Both the position numbers and the translations under genes were made by a program. The notes below the pieces were generated by a model, which ran no database searches, was not told the DNA's origin, and worked only from the letters and a program-made list of their open reading frames with translations. DNA of 64,000 nt from assembly GCF_050916235.1 (NCBI RefSeq), contig NZ_CP104854.1, positions 1,240,001 to 1,304,000 of the forward strand, written 5' to 3'. Source of the stretch: Maridesulfovibrio sp050916235 (lineage in GTDB: Bacteria > Desulfobacterota > Desulfovibrionia > Desulfovibrionales > Desulfovibrionaceae). Positions 27,401 through 36,097 of this stretch are shown here, one piece after another (position 1 is the first letter of the stretch; each line of letters opens with the position of its first letter).

Positions 27401-27404
27401 TGCA

Positions 27405-28331
27405 TCATCTTTTCTTCAAAACAATTACCCCGCCGATAATCAGAAAACACCCGGCCCACTGCTCCATGGTCATATATTCGCCGAGCGCAGGAATAGCTAC
27501 AAGCGCGGTCATCATCGGTTCGGTGGTCAGCAGAATATTTACAACAGACGGAGAAAGATGTGTCAGGCTGGAATTGATCAGACTCCAACCGGTCATGGAC
27601 GGCCCAACTGCCAGAATCAGGATCAGGAGCCAGGCTTTGAGGTCCGCACCGGGCATCAGCAGATGTGCCGGGGACGGGGCCGTGCCTGGGATTAAACCGT
27701 TGGAAAGAAGGTTGATCACCAGCATGTAAAATGCGGCAAATCCGAATGCATGCATGAGCACGCAGAACGGGTTTATTCCCCGCAGTGCACATTCCCTGCC
27801 GAAAAGGCTGTATGCAGAATAGAACACACCGGACAGCAGCCCGAGAAATATTCCCATCGGGGTCAGGGAAAACTCGGAAAGACTCGTTATACCGCAAACC
27901 ATGGCGCACCCGGCCAGACAGAACACAATGGACGGAAGAATACACAGGGAAGGTCTGTCTCCTCCCATCAACCACTGGGCAAGAACCGTCAGGGGCACGG
28001 AGATGTAAACCAGCACCGTTGCCACCCCTGCCCCGTTGAAATAGACCGATCCGCCCCAGATACCGTTCATGCCGGTTAGCACCAGCCCGTACAAGGCAAA
28101 AAGGGGAATATTTTTACGCTCGGTCCGCAGCAGATGCGGCTTGAAGATCTTAAGGCCGGCCATAAGGATGGTGCACACAAAGAGATTTCGCCAGAAAGTG
28201 ACCACCAGAATAGGCTGGGCGTAGTCGACCACAAGTATTTTTATAAATATCCCCACCAGCGAGATCAGCGCGGCCCCGGCAAGGACCTGTGCCACTCCCA
28301 TTCCGGATGAAGACTTGATATTTACCATCAT
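27405..28331 (-). CDS. EamA/DMT-superfamily permease
   Basis: 308-residue inner-membrane protein with about ten hydrophobic segments arranged as two EamA repeats (for example AALISLVGIFIKILVV... first repeat, GIFLGLLSGVFYSAYSLFGREC... second). Typical motifs include PILVVTFWRNLF near the start, GVATVLVYISVPLTVL and the final LTTEPMMTALVAIPALGEYMTMEQWAGCFLIIGGVIVLKK. These transporters export amino acids or other small metabolites; the substrate is not predictable here. Monocistronic on the minus strand. Confidence 0.88.
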   Translation of the reverse strand: MMVNIKSSSGMGVAQVLAGAALISLVGIFIKILVVDYAQPILVVTFWRNLFVCTILMAGLKIFKPHLLRTERKNIPLFALYGLVLTGMNGIWGGSVYFNGAGVATVLVYISVPLTVLAQWLMGGDRPSLCILPSIVFCLAGCAMVCGITSLSEFSLTPMGIFLGLLSGVFYSAYSLFGRECALRGINPFCVLMHAFGFAAFYMLVINLLSNGLIPGTAPSPAHLLMPGADLKAWLLILILAVGPSMTGWSLINSSLTHLSPSVVNILLTTEPMMTALVAIPALGEYMTMEQWAGCFLIIGGVIVLKKR

Positions 28332-28532
28332 TTATTCCTTATTGAAGTATGAAGAGCGCAAGATATTGCAGACTTATCCGATTTCAAAGAGGATTCTTCA
28401 TACCTCCGGCAATTCCCTGTCCTGTCCTGCAGTTTATGCACTTAACAATGGTCATGTTTGACGCACTCGGCCATAGTTGGATAGAGACAGATATGGAAAA
28501 CACAACCGTTACAGCCTGCGAGGATTACCGAT

Positions 28533-29669
28533 ATGTCTAAAACCCTGCTCAGACTTATCACGACCGGCCTGCTTTTCCTGATCGGCGGATTCGTGCTGTT
28601 CATGCTGAACCAGATTGCCGGACTGGCGGAGCTGTGCGCAGTGTATTTACCACAGTCGCGGGACTACGTGCTCTTCGGCTTGAGCGGACTGTTTCTGATC
28701 ATCTGCCTGAGCCCGCTGGTCATGTACCTTTTCCGTCCAGGTCCGCTGATATTGCCGGAAAACCCCACCCCTGCCGAGGAACAGGAATTCATCCGCAGGC
28801 TGCGTAAGCGATTGCGGCGCAACAAATATGTGCGGGATGCAGGGTTAAATCTGTCCACCAACGAAGAGCTTGAAACAGCTCTGGACATGCTTGACGAGAT
28901 CTCGACCAAGAAGATGAAAAGTACTGCCACACGGATTTTCCTGTCCACTGCAATCTCGCAGAACGGGCAGCTGGATTCTTTCATCGTACTGGGAACACTC
29001 ACCAAGCTGGTCTGGGATATCTCCAAAATATATAATCAGCGCCCGTCTTTCAGGGATATGCTCGCCGTATATGCCAACGTGGCCGGAACTGCCTTCTTTG
29101 CCGGGGCAGTGGAAGAACTGGATATTCAGGCCCAGATCGAAGCCATTATGTCACCGGTTCTGGCCGGTTCGGCCCTGAGTATGATTCCGGTGGCAAGCGG
29201 CCTGACATCCATCGTAACCGCCTCCATCCTTGACGGTTCCACCAACGCATTTCTTGCCCTGCGCGTAGGCATCATCACCCGCAGCCATTTCAATTTCAGA
29301 GCCGACCGCAAATCCCCGGGCTACCGCAGATCAGTACTTCGTGAAGCTGCCGGCATGCTCCTTTCCATTGCCATGGATTCCACCAGAATCATCACTGGAG
29401 CATACCTGAAAACCATCACCAGATCCGCAGGAGAAAAAGCAGCCAATGCAGCAAGGAAAGTGGTCGATACCAAAGACAGGGCATTTGAAGTAACCGGAAA
29501 GGCCGCACGTTTTTCCGCCGAACAGGTAGGAAAGGTGGCAAGGTTCGCCGGTTTCGGTAACAAGGAGGAGGAAACTCCCCCTTCCCCTGATACGGAATCT
29601 GAATCGACGACACGGAAGGCCAAAGACAAGCTGGGCAGACTGAAAAAAATATTCGAAAAAAATAAATAA
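28533..29669 (+). CDS. DUF697-family membrane protein
   Basis: 378-residue protein with two N-terminal transmembrane helices (LITTGLLFLIGGFVLFML; YVLFGLSGLFLIICLSPLVMYLF) and a large middle region matching DUF697/YcjF-like proteins (TRIFLSTAISQNGQLDSFIVLGTLTKLVWDI, YANVAGTAFFAGAVEELD, GSALSMIPVASGLTSIVTASILDG). The C-terminal tail is charged and Lys-rich (KDKLGRLKKIFEKNK). Function unknown; DUF697 often accompanies GTPases. A weak hairpin (29672-29687) and a palindrome GATCAATTGATC (29690-29701) followed by TTTT may terminate it. Confidence 0.75.
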   Translation: MSKTLLRLITTGLLFLIGGFVLFMLNQIAGLAELCAVYLPQSRDYVLFGLSGLFLIICLSPLVMYLFRPGPLILPENPTPAEEQEFIRRLRKRLRRNKYVRDAGLNLSTNEELETALDMLDEISTKKMKSTATRIFLSTAISQNGQLDSFIVLGTLTKLVWDISKIYNQRPSFRDMLAVYANVAGTAFFAGAVEELDIQAQIEAIMSPVLAGSALSMIPVASGLTSIVTASILDGSTNAFLALRVGIITRSHFNFRADRKSPGYRRSVLREAAGMLLSIAMDSTRIITGAYLKTITRSAGEKAANAARKVVDTKDRAFEVTGKAARFSAEQVGKVARFAGFGNKEEETPPSPDTESESTTRKAKDKLGRLKKIFEKNK

Positions 29670-29714
29670 AAAAAGATGGCCGTCTTTCTGATCAATTGAT
29701 CTTTTCGTTGTTAT

Positions 29715-29730
29715 TGGCACCCAATTTGAA
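29715..29730 (+). promoter_or_regulatory. Sigma-54-like promoter candidate before the glycan operon
   Basis: TGGCACCCAATTTGAA fits the sigma-54 layout TGGCAC-N5-TTGC with correct spacing, but the critical -12 GC reads GA. It lies about 80 bp upstream of the first gene of the plus-strand glycan train. Treat as a weak candidate. Confidence 0.25.
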
Positions 29731-29808
29731 TAACATATTCACAGGTGTCAGAATTAATGCTCGATTTCATGCTCTCATCAACCTGATCAACACGGAAAAC
29801 TGGCCGCC

Positions 29809-30984
29809 ATGGAACAACACGAACTGCAGCGACTGCGCGAAGCAGCGGCATCGGTCCCCAAACAAAAGAATCTGGCCGTATTTTTCGGCCGGGCCGGAAG
29901 CTATTTCATAGACAACGTCAAATATTTCTTCCTGCACTGCGTGCAGCACCAGCCTGAACTCAAGTGCTTTTTCATCACCTTTACCAAAAAGGACGCCGCA
30001 GTTCTCAAGGAACAGGGACTTCCGGCCTTGTGGGTAAGCGATCCTGATGCGGCAGGGATCATGGCCAGGGCCGGGCTTGTGGTCAGCGACGACTTCATCT
30101 GGAAAGAGCAGCCATCGCTGTGGGCCCTGCTGTCAGAAGCCGTATCCATCCAGCTCTGGCACGGCATACCGCTCAAGGCCATAGGGTTCCCGGAGATAAA
30201 TTCAGCCGTAAACATGAACCCCGAAAAGGCCGAAAAGCTTACTTTTGCATACTCCGGCTACGATGTGGTTCTTTCCACCTCCCCGTACTTTACGGAGCAT
30301 GCCTTCGGCCCGGCCTTCCGGGCAAAGCATTTTGTCGAGGCCGGATACCCGCGAAATGATGTCATCATGCGACGCCCGACCAAATACGACATGATCAATG
30401 CAGACCGCGACATCTTCGCCGAGATGGTCCGCTTCCGCAAAATGGGCGGTAAGGTGGTATTTTTCATGCCGACCTTCCGGGACAACGGCGGCGGCCCGTT
30501 CGAGGACGGGGCCATCAACATCATGCGCCTGTCAGAGTTCTGCCAGCAGCACAACATCCTTTTCGTGTGCAAGTTCCACCCCTGCCTGACCGTCAATCAG
30601 GTGGCACTCCCCCCGAATATCCGGATGATCAATTCAAAGAGCGACGCCTACCCGCTGCTCAACCTCTGCGACGTGATGCTGACCGATTATTCATCCATTT
30701 ACTTCGATTATCTGCTGCTGGACCGGCCAATAATTTTCTATGCTTACGACCTTGAGGATTATGTCACCCGCAACCGGGAACTGCTCTTTGATTTTGATAC
30801 CATGACTCCCGGCAGAAAAGTGACGAAAGAAGATGATCTCTATACCGCTTTCGAAGAGATCGTGGTAAGAAATATTGATGATTATGCTGAAGACCGGAAA
30901 AATTTGAGGGAAATTTCATTCAGCAAGGCGGACGGGCGTGCAGCCTTCCGGCTGGGTGAATACATCGTTTCCAACTACCTTTAA
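29809..30984 (+). CDS. CDP-glycerol glycerophosphotransferase-like (TagB/TagF family)
   Basis: 391-residue GT-B-type transferase that in known members moves glycerol phosphate or ribitol phosphate from a CDP-carrier to a polymer. The diagnostic QLWHGIPLKAIG (His118) and the C-terminal LTDYSSIYFDYLLLDRPIIFY are intact. In Gram-negatives such proteins decorate capsules, O-antigens or flagellar glycans. No N-terminal signal, so it should act on the cytoplasmic face. It is the first gene of the long plus-strand train and is followed 18 bp later by a nucleotidyltransferase that could supply its activated substrate. Confidence 0.82.
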   Translation: MEQHELQRLREAAASVPKQKNLAVFFGRAGSYFIDNVKYFFLHCVQHQPELKCFFITFTKKDAAVLKEQGLPALWVSDPDAAGIMARAGLVVSDDFIWKEQPSLWALLSEAVSIQLWHGIPLKAIGFPEINSAVNMNPEKAEKLTFAYSGYDVVLSTSPYFTEHAFGPAFRAKHFVEAGYPRNDVIMRRPTKYDMINADRDIFAEMVRFRKMGGKVVFFMPTFRDNGGGPFEDGAINIMRLSEFCQQHNILFVCKFHPCLTVNQVALPPNIRMINSKSDAYPLLNLCDVMLTDYSSIYFDYLLLDRPIIFYAYDLEDYVTRNRELLFDFDTMTPGRKVTKEDDLYTAFEEIVVRNIDDYAEDRKNLREISFSKADGRAAFRLGEYIVSNYL

Positions 30985-31002
30985 CAGCAAGAGGGACAGA
31001 CC

Positions 31003-31689
31003 ATGAAAGCAATCATTCTCGCAGCAGGAATCGGCAGCAGGCTCAGTCGTCCTTTCCCGAAATCCCTGTCAGTTCTCCCCTACGGGGAAACCATTCTCGG
31101 TCGCCAGATCCGCATCATGCGCGAACTTGGAGTGAAGGAAATCATTGTCGTGGTAGGCTTCAAGATGACCCTGATCATGGAGCAATTCCCCGAAGTCTAC
31201 TACAAGTACAATCCAGATTACTACATCACCAACACCTCCAAGAGTCTGTTCAGGGCGGTTGAACACCTTGATGACGATGTGCTCTGGCTCAACGGCGACG
31301 TTGTCTTTGAAAAGCCCGTGCTCAAGGGATTCCTCGGCGAAATCGCCGGAGAGAGCCTTGTCGGCGTAGACCGCAAGAACTGCGGAGAGGAAGAGGTCAA
31401 ATATCTTCGCGATGATGACGGGTATATTACCGAAATCTCCAAGGAAGTTGTCGGAGCCGAAGGCGAGGCCGTAGGCATCAACTTTGTGGCGAAAAAGGAC
31501 CTGCCCGCCTTCACCGAAGCTCTGCGCCGCTGTGCCGATCAGGACTACTTTGAAAAAGGCCTTGAGTTCATCATTCAGGACGGAGCCAAAATCAGGCCTG
31601 TGGACATCTCCGACCACGCCTGTATCGAAGTCGATTTTGAGGAAGACTGGCAGTCCGCCCAGAAGACCTTCCTGCGCGCTGACCAGTAA
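31003..31689 (+). CDS. Nucleotidyltransferase (LicC/sugar-phosphate type)
   Basis: 228-residue NTP transferase. N-terminal signature ILAAGIGSRLSRPFPKSL with the nucleotide-binding Gly-rich loop and Lys, then GETILGRQIRIMRELGVKEI and WLNGDVVFEKP (metal-binding Asp region). Best resemblance is to short LicC/CTP:phosphocholine- or sugar-phosphate cytidylyltransferases. Placed directly after a TagB/F-like transferase, it probably makes the CDP- or NDP-activated alditol, choline or sugar donor. The actual substrate is not readable from sequence. Confidence 0.75.
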   Translation: MKAIILAAGIGSRLSRPFPKSLSVLPYGETILGRQIRIMRELGVKEIIVVVGFKMTLIMEQFPEVYYKYNPDYYITNTSKSLFRAVEHLDDDVLWLNGDVVFEKPVLKGFLGEIAGESLVGVDRKNCGEEEVKYLRDDDGYITEISKEVVGAEGEAVGINFVAKKDLPAFTEALRRCADQDYFEKGLEFIIQDGAKIRPVDISDHACIEVDFEEDWQSAQKTFLRADQ

Positions 31690-31716
31690 CATCTAACCTA
31701 CGGATTTCAGGATTTA

Positions 31717-32391
31717 ATGCAGATAGCGATCATACCGGCCCGGGGAGGCAGCAAGCGCATCCCCGGGAAGAACATAAAACCGTTTTTAGGCAAACCCCTG
31801 ATTGCCTACGCCATTGAAGCCGCCCTTGAGAGCGGCTTCTTTGATCATGTCATTGTCAGCACGGACAGCGAAGAATATGCCGAGGTCTCCCGGCAATACG
31901 GCGCGGAAGTTCCTTTCATGCGTCCGGCTGAACTCGCCGGTGATTTTGTCGCCACCCAGCCTGTCATTGACCATGCCCTTGAGTGGGTCAGAGAGAACAG
32001 GGGGCCGATCGAAAGATACTGCCAGTTTTACGCAAACCCCTTCATCACTGCCGGAAACATCCGTGGAGGATTCAGACTTCTTCGTGAAAAGCAGGCGAAC
32101 TGTGTGCTGGGAGTGGCGGAATTCCCCTACCCCATCCTGAGGGCCTTCAAGCACAACGGGCAGGGCGGGGTCCAATATGCCTTCCCGGAATACGCAGCCA
32201 GCAGATCGCAGGATCTCCCGCTGTTTTTCCATGATGCAGCGCAGTTCTACTGGCATGAACTCACCGACCTGCCGAAAGACAGGGAACAGTCCCTGAACCT
32301 GCCCTACTTCCTGCCGCGGCATATGGTGGTGGATATTGATACTCCGGAAGACTGGCGGATTGCGGAAAAAATTTATCAGGCATTCATTTAA
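31717..32391 (+). CDS. pseF: Pseudaminic acid cytidylyltransferase PseF
   Basis: Activates pseudaminic acid to CMP-Pse, the donor for flagellin or LPS glycosylation. The 224 residues open with the CMP-nonulosonate synthetase signature IPARGGSKRIPGKNIKPFLGKPLIAYAI, then STDSEEYAEVSRQYGAEVPFMRPAELA, a DGTSP-equivalent region and the C-terminal VVDIDTPEDW. Length and motifs fit PseF better than NeuA or SpsF. It is followed 4 bp later by pseG, and pseB/pseC occur further along the same strand, which supports the assignment. Confidence 0.85.
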   Translation: MQIAIIPARGGSKRIPGKNIKPFLGKPLIAYAIEAALESGFFDHVIVSTDSEEYAEVSRQYGAEVPFMRPAELAGDFVATQPVIDHALEWVRENRGPIERYCQFYANPFITAGNIRGGFRLLREKQANCVLGVAEFPYPILRAFKHNGQGGVQYAFPEYAASRSQDLPLFFHDAAQFYWHELTDLPKDREQSLNLPYFLPRHMVVDIDTPEDWRIAEKIYQAFI

Positions 32392-32395
32392 CGAG

Positions 32396-33400
32396 ATGAA
32401 TAAGTTTCTCTTTTTCTGCGAAGGTTCTCCGGAACGGGGATTCGGTCACGTGGGACGCTGCCTTGCCCTTGCCCATTGCCTGCGCGATGAATTCGGACAG
32501 GATTGCGGCTTTGTATTCCGGGGCAGTGCAGTCGCTAGAAGCATAATAGAGAAAGACGGCTTTCCCGTTCATGAAGTTGACGAATTCCACCATTGGCAGT
32601 TTTCAAATACGTCTGCCGTAATTCTGGATCTGCTGGTCCCGCTGGATTCAGCATTCTTTGCCCGCGCAAAATCAGCAGGCACAGTTCTGGCGACTCTGGA
32701 CGACCCCACCTCAAACCGTCTTCAATGCGATCTGGCATTTTATCCCCCTGTACCACAGGTAACCGAGCTGGACTGGACCGGATTTAAAGGAGAACTTTTC
32801 CACGACTGGCGGTTCATCCCCCTGCGCCGGGAATTCTCGCAGAACCGGTCGGCATACACGGACCGGGCTGTTCCGCAGTTGCTTGTAAGCATGGGAGGAA
32901 GCGACCCTAACAACCTGACATTACTGGTTCTTAAGACACTCAAATCAGTTAATTACGACTGGACTGCAAAAGTTATTGCAGGACCTATGTTCAATGATCT
33001 GGACAAAATCACAAATTTGACGCTAGAGCTTGAGGGAAAGGTTCAATTACTCAGCAATGTCGGCAACATGGCAGAGCTGATGTGTGACAGCGATCTGGCT
33101 GTAGCGTCTTTCGGAATGACAGCCTATGAACTGGCCGCCTGCGGAATTCCGCAACTGCTGCTCTGCATAAGTGAAGATCACGCGCGCTCGGCATCAGCAT
33201 TGCATCAGGCCGGAGCAGCAATATCATTAGGCAAATTTAACCGGGTCAGCCCGGATGAAATTTCAAAAGTTTTAGGCCGGGCCATCAACGACAGGGAATT
33301 ACGCCGGAAAATGTCCGACCGCGCTGCGAAGCTGAACATAGGAAACGGAGCCTCAAACATCGGGGCAATAATCCTGGAAAGAATGGAGCGGAAACTTTGA
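32396..33400 (+). CDS. pseG: UDP-2,4-diacetamido-2,4,6-trideoxy-beta-L-altrose hydrolase PseG
   Basis: Removes UDP from the pseudaminic acid precursor. 334 residues in a GT-B-like fold. N-terminal FFCEGSPERGFGHVGRCLALA (GxGHxxRC motif with the catalytic-region His), middle QLLVSMGGSDPNNLTLLVL, and C-terminal VASFGMTAYELAACGIPQLLLCISEDH match PseG. The ATG at 32396 gives the family N-terminus; a longer in-frame start at 32336 would lie inside pseF. The stop overlaps the TTG of the following methyltransferase. Confidence 0.82.
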   Translation: MNKFLFFCEGSPERGFGHVGRCLALAHCLRDEFGQDCGFVFRGSAVARSIIEKDGFPVHEVDEFHHWQFSNTSAVILDLLVPLDSAFFARAKSAGTVLATLDDPTSNRLQCDLAFYPPVPQVTELDWTGFKGELFHDWRFIPLRREFSQNRSAYTDRAVPQLLVSMGGSDPNNLTLLVLKTLKSVNYDWTAKVIAGPMFNDLDKITNLTLELEGKVQLLSNVGNMAELMCDSDLAVASFGMTAYELAACGIPQLLLCISEDHARSASALHQAGAAISLGKFNRVSPDEISKVLGRAINDRELRRKMSDRAAKLNIGNGASNIGAIILERMERKL

Positions 33401-34311
33401 GCGACAGAAAATGCTGGACAGAACACAGCGGGCAGGTCCTGCACTCCAAGGACGGCTTTGATGTGATCGATTGCGAATGCTGCGGTTTCAAGCACATCAT
33501 TCCACTGCCCAGTGAAGAAGAGCTGCGCGAAATATACAAACACGACTACCATGTGAAAGACAAACCGCTCATGCTCGAACACCAGCTTGAAGACCGGGAG
33601 TGGCTTGATGCCACCAACAATGCCCGGCTTGAAAAACTGGAAGAATTTCTCGGCAGGAAAGGACGCATTCTGGACGTAGGGGCCGGAAACGGTTTTTTCC
33701 TGCAGCGTGCAGCTGATCGAGGCTGGGAGGCCAAAGGCGTGGAACCGTCTGACAAGGCCGCTGAATATGCCGGATCACAGGGGCTGGATGTGGACTGCGC
33801 GGTCTTTGACCGATCCAGTGCTGCCTCGTTGGGCTTATTCGATGTAATCCATCTGGGTGATGTCATGGAGCACCTGCCTGATCCGGCAGGGATGCTTGAA
33901 CTCTGTCGGGACACGCTTGCGCCGGGAGGACTCATTGCTGTTGGCGTTCCCAACGAGTACACCCCGGTACAGAAAATCCTGAACAGGGACATGAAGGTGC
34001 GCCCATGGTGGGTAGCCCCGCCGCACCACCTGAACTACTTTGACCGCGAATCTCTGGAAAATCTGCTTACCAGAACAGGCTTCTCCCCGATGCACGCAGA
34101 AGTATCATTCCCCATGGAACTGTTCCTGCTCATGGGCCGAAACTACCTTGATAACCCGGAACTGGGACGCGAATGCCACGCCATGCGCAAGGAACTTGAA
34201 ATGAGCCTGACCCGGACCGGCAACAGAAAATTTCTCGACAAATTGTACACCTGCTTTGCCGAAGCAGGCATGGGCCGGACCGTTCTGATGGTGGCCCGCA
34301 AGGAAGGATAA
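33397..34311 (+). CDS. Class I SAM methyltransferase with zinc-like N-terminus
   Basis: 304 residues. A cysteine cluster near the start (VIDCECCGFKHI) is followed by the SAM-binding motif I RILDVGAGNGFFLQRA about 90-105, an HLGDVMEHLPDP acid/post-I segment and LAPGGLIAVGVPNEY. It resembles methyltransferases of polysaccharide loci. TTG start at 33397 with GGAGCGG upstream, overlapping pseG by four bases (TTGA). Acceptor unknown; by position, likely a sugar of this glycan. Confidence 0.82.
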   Translation: MSDRKCWTEHSGQVLHSKDGFDVIDCECCGFKHIIPLPSEEELREIYKHDYHVKDKPLMLEHQLEDREWLDATNNARLEKLEEFLGRKGRILDVGAGNGFFLQRAADRGWEAKGVEPSDKAAEYAGSQGLDVDCAVFDRSSAASLGLFDVIHLGDVMEHLPDPAGMLELCRDTLAPGGLIAVGVPNEYTPVQKILNRDMKVRPWWVAPPHHLNYFDRESLENLLTRTGFSPMHAEVSFPMELFLLMGRNYLDNPELGRECHAMRKELEMSLTRTGNRKFLDKLYTCFAEAGMGRTVLMVARKEG

Positions 34312-34317
34312 ATATTC

Positions 34318-35067
34318 ATGAAAAGACTCGAAGGCAAAACAGCTCTGGTCACAGGCGGCGGACGCGGTATTGGCAAGGCCATCTGCCGCAGACTGGCTGA
34401 ACACGGTGCTGAGGTGATCCTGACCTGGGTCTCCGACAAATCCAGTGCCGAAGAGAATGTTCAAGCCATCCTCGCCACCGGAGGCAAAGCCCGTTGCATT
34501 CAACTGGAAGTCAGTGAAGAGGCTTCAGTTAATTCCGTTGTTGCCGATATAGAATCGAAGGAAGGCAAGCTGGACATTCTGGTTAACAATGCGGGGATAA
34601 ACAACCCGAATGATTTCGATAAGATTACATCTGATGAATGGGACCGCATACTTGGCGTAAACCTCAAGGGACCTTTCCTGTGCACCCAGAAATGCCTTGA
34701 ACTTCTCAAGAAAGGACAGGGAGCCAGCGTAATCAACCTCGGGTCGGTAAGCGGACAGTACGGAGGGCCCAGAACAGCCCATTACGCTGCCAGCAAGGCA
34801 GGCCTCATCTCCTTGGGGCAGGTCATCGCCAGATTCGGTGCGCAGTGGGGAATCCGCTGCAACACTATCGCTGCCGGACTGATCGCCTCGGAAATGGCGG
34901 ACGCTGGACTCAAAAACCCGGCTGTGCAGAAGGCAGCTGAGAACGTGCTCATGAAACGGTTCGGTTCAACTGACGAAGTAGCTGACGTGGTACTTTACCT
35001 GGCTTCTGATGAATCCTCGTACATTACCGCCCAGACTATAAACGTCAACGGCGGTCTGTATTTTTAG
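34318..35067 (+). CDS. Short-chain dehydrogenase/reductase (FabG-like)
   Basis: 249-residue classical SDR: TGGGRGIGKA (12-21), LVNNAGINNP (about 89-98), catalytic Ser143, Tyr156 and Lys160 (SVSGQYGGPRTAHYAASK), and the C-terminal INVNGGLYF. NAD(P)H-dependent. In this context it probably reduces or oxidises a sugar or alditol intermediate rather than an acyl chain. It precedes the two-gene transketolase after a 200-bp gap containing a dispersed element. Confidence 0.82.
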   Translation: MKRLEGKTALVTGGGRGIGKAICRRLAEHGAEVILTWVSDKSSAEENVQAILATGGKARCIQLEVSEEASVNSVVADIESKEGKLDILVNNAGINNPNDFDKITSDEWDRILGVNLKGPFLCTQKCLELLKKGQGASVINLGSVSGQYGGPRTAHYAASKAGLISLGQVIARFGAQWGIRCNTIAAGLIASEMADAGLKNPAVQKAAENVLMKRFGSTDEVADVVLYLASDESSYITAQTINVNGGLYF

Positions 35068-35096
35068 GCAGGGCCTATTTATATGTCTCGCCTGAG

Positions 35097-35150
35097 GTAT
35101 GCCTCCGGCTGCCAAAGGAGCTAAGCCCCTTTGGAATCCCTAATAGTTTT
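35097..35150 (+). repeat. Dispersed intergenic element, copy C
   Basis: tatgcctccggctgcc, then an aaagg...ccttt hairpin-like segment and tttggaatccc. Same layout as 27039-27118. It occupies much of the only sizeable gap inside the plus-strand glycan train. Confidence 0.45.
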
Positions 35151-35266
35151 ATGATGTTGATTTATAAATCAGGGAGAGTCCTGAGCCTCCTTTTCAAAGA
35201 GTCTTCGGATCTTTGAGAGTTTCCGGAGACGCACCGGCACAGTCCAAACAGGAGAAGAACAAGAAA

Positions 35267-36097
35267 ATGTCAAGATACGCTGAACTTGAGGCATTTGCTG
35301 CGGAACTGCGCAAATCCATTATCATAATGAACTGCCATGCCGGGTCCGGCCATCCGGGCGGGTCCCTTTCCTGCGTGGAGATCATAAGCTGGCTCTTTGC
35401 CAAAGAAATGAATTTCTGCGTTGAAAACAAGGATGATCCCTGCCGGGACAGATTCATCCTATCCAAAGGGCATTCCTGTCTTTCACTCTATGCAGCTCTT
35501 GCCGAGAAAGGTTTCTTTTCCAAGGAAGAATTCAAAACGCTGCGCCATGCAGGGGGAATGCTTCAGGGACACCCGGACCGCATGAAGACTCCAGGCGTTG
35601 AGTTCAACTCAGGCTCACTGGGACAGGGCTTTTCATTCGCGCTGGGCTGCGCTCTGGGGGCTAAACGAGCAGGCCGCAGTTGCCGCACATACGCGCTGCT
35701 TGGCGACGGGGAATTGAACGAGGGACAAATCTGGGAAGGCTGCATGTTCGGAGCCCACTACAACCTCGACAACTTTGTTGCCATTGTTGATTACAACAAA
35801 CTGCAGAGCGACGACCTGAACACCAGAATTACCGCGATCGAGCCAATGAATGACAAATTCAGAGCCTTCGGCTGGCATGTTATCGAAATAGACGGCCACG
35901 ATTTCCGCGAAATTGAGAACGCATTCAACCGGGCAAGGGCCATGGCCGGAAAGCCGACTGTAATCATTGCCCACACAGTAAAAGGTAAGGGAGTTTCCTA
36001 CATGGAAAACGTGCCCAAATGGCACGGCAGTCTCTGCCCTACCGGAGAAGACCGCAAATGTGCCCTGCGTGAATGCGGATGCGAGGAGCTTATCTAA
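35267..36097 (+). CDS. Transketolase N-terminal subunit
   Basis: 276-residue thiamine-diphosphate-binding half of a split transketolase. Motifs: AGSGHPGGSLSCVEII, DRFILSKGHSCLSLYAAL, GSLGQGFSFALGCALG, and the ThDP/Mg motif GDGELNEGQIWEG...NFVAIVDYN. With the next gene it should transfer two-carbon ketol units between sugars. Start ATG at 35267 (MSRYAEL); an in-frame start at 35213 lies in the dispersed-element region. Stop overlaps the next ATG (TAATG). Split versions inside sugar loci usually make a special precursor rather than serve the pentose phosphate pathway. Confidence 0.88.
   Translation: MSRYAELEAFAAELRKSIIIMNCHAGSGHPGGSLSCVEIISWLFAKEMNFCVENKDDPCRDRFILSKGHSCLSLYAALAEKGFFSKEEFKTLRHAGGMLQGHPDRMKTPGVEFNSGSLGQGFSFALGCALGAKRAGRSCRTYALLGDGELNEGQIWEGCMFGAHYNLDNFVAIVDYNKLQSDDLNTRITAIEPMNDKFRAFGWHVIEIDGHDFREIENAFNRARAMAGKPTVIIAHTVKGKGVSYMENVPKWHGSLCPTGEDRKCALRECGCEELI

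Noticed and set aside
28349..28540. 63-residue frame overlapping the start of the DUF697 gene
   Set aside because: No ribosome-binding site or family signal; probably chance frame in the leader.
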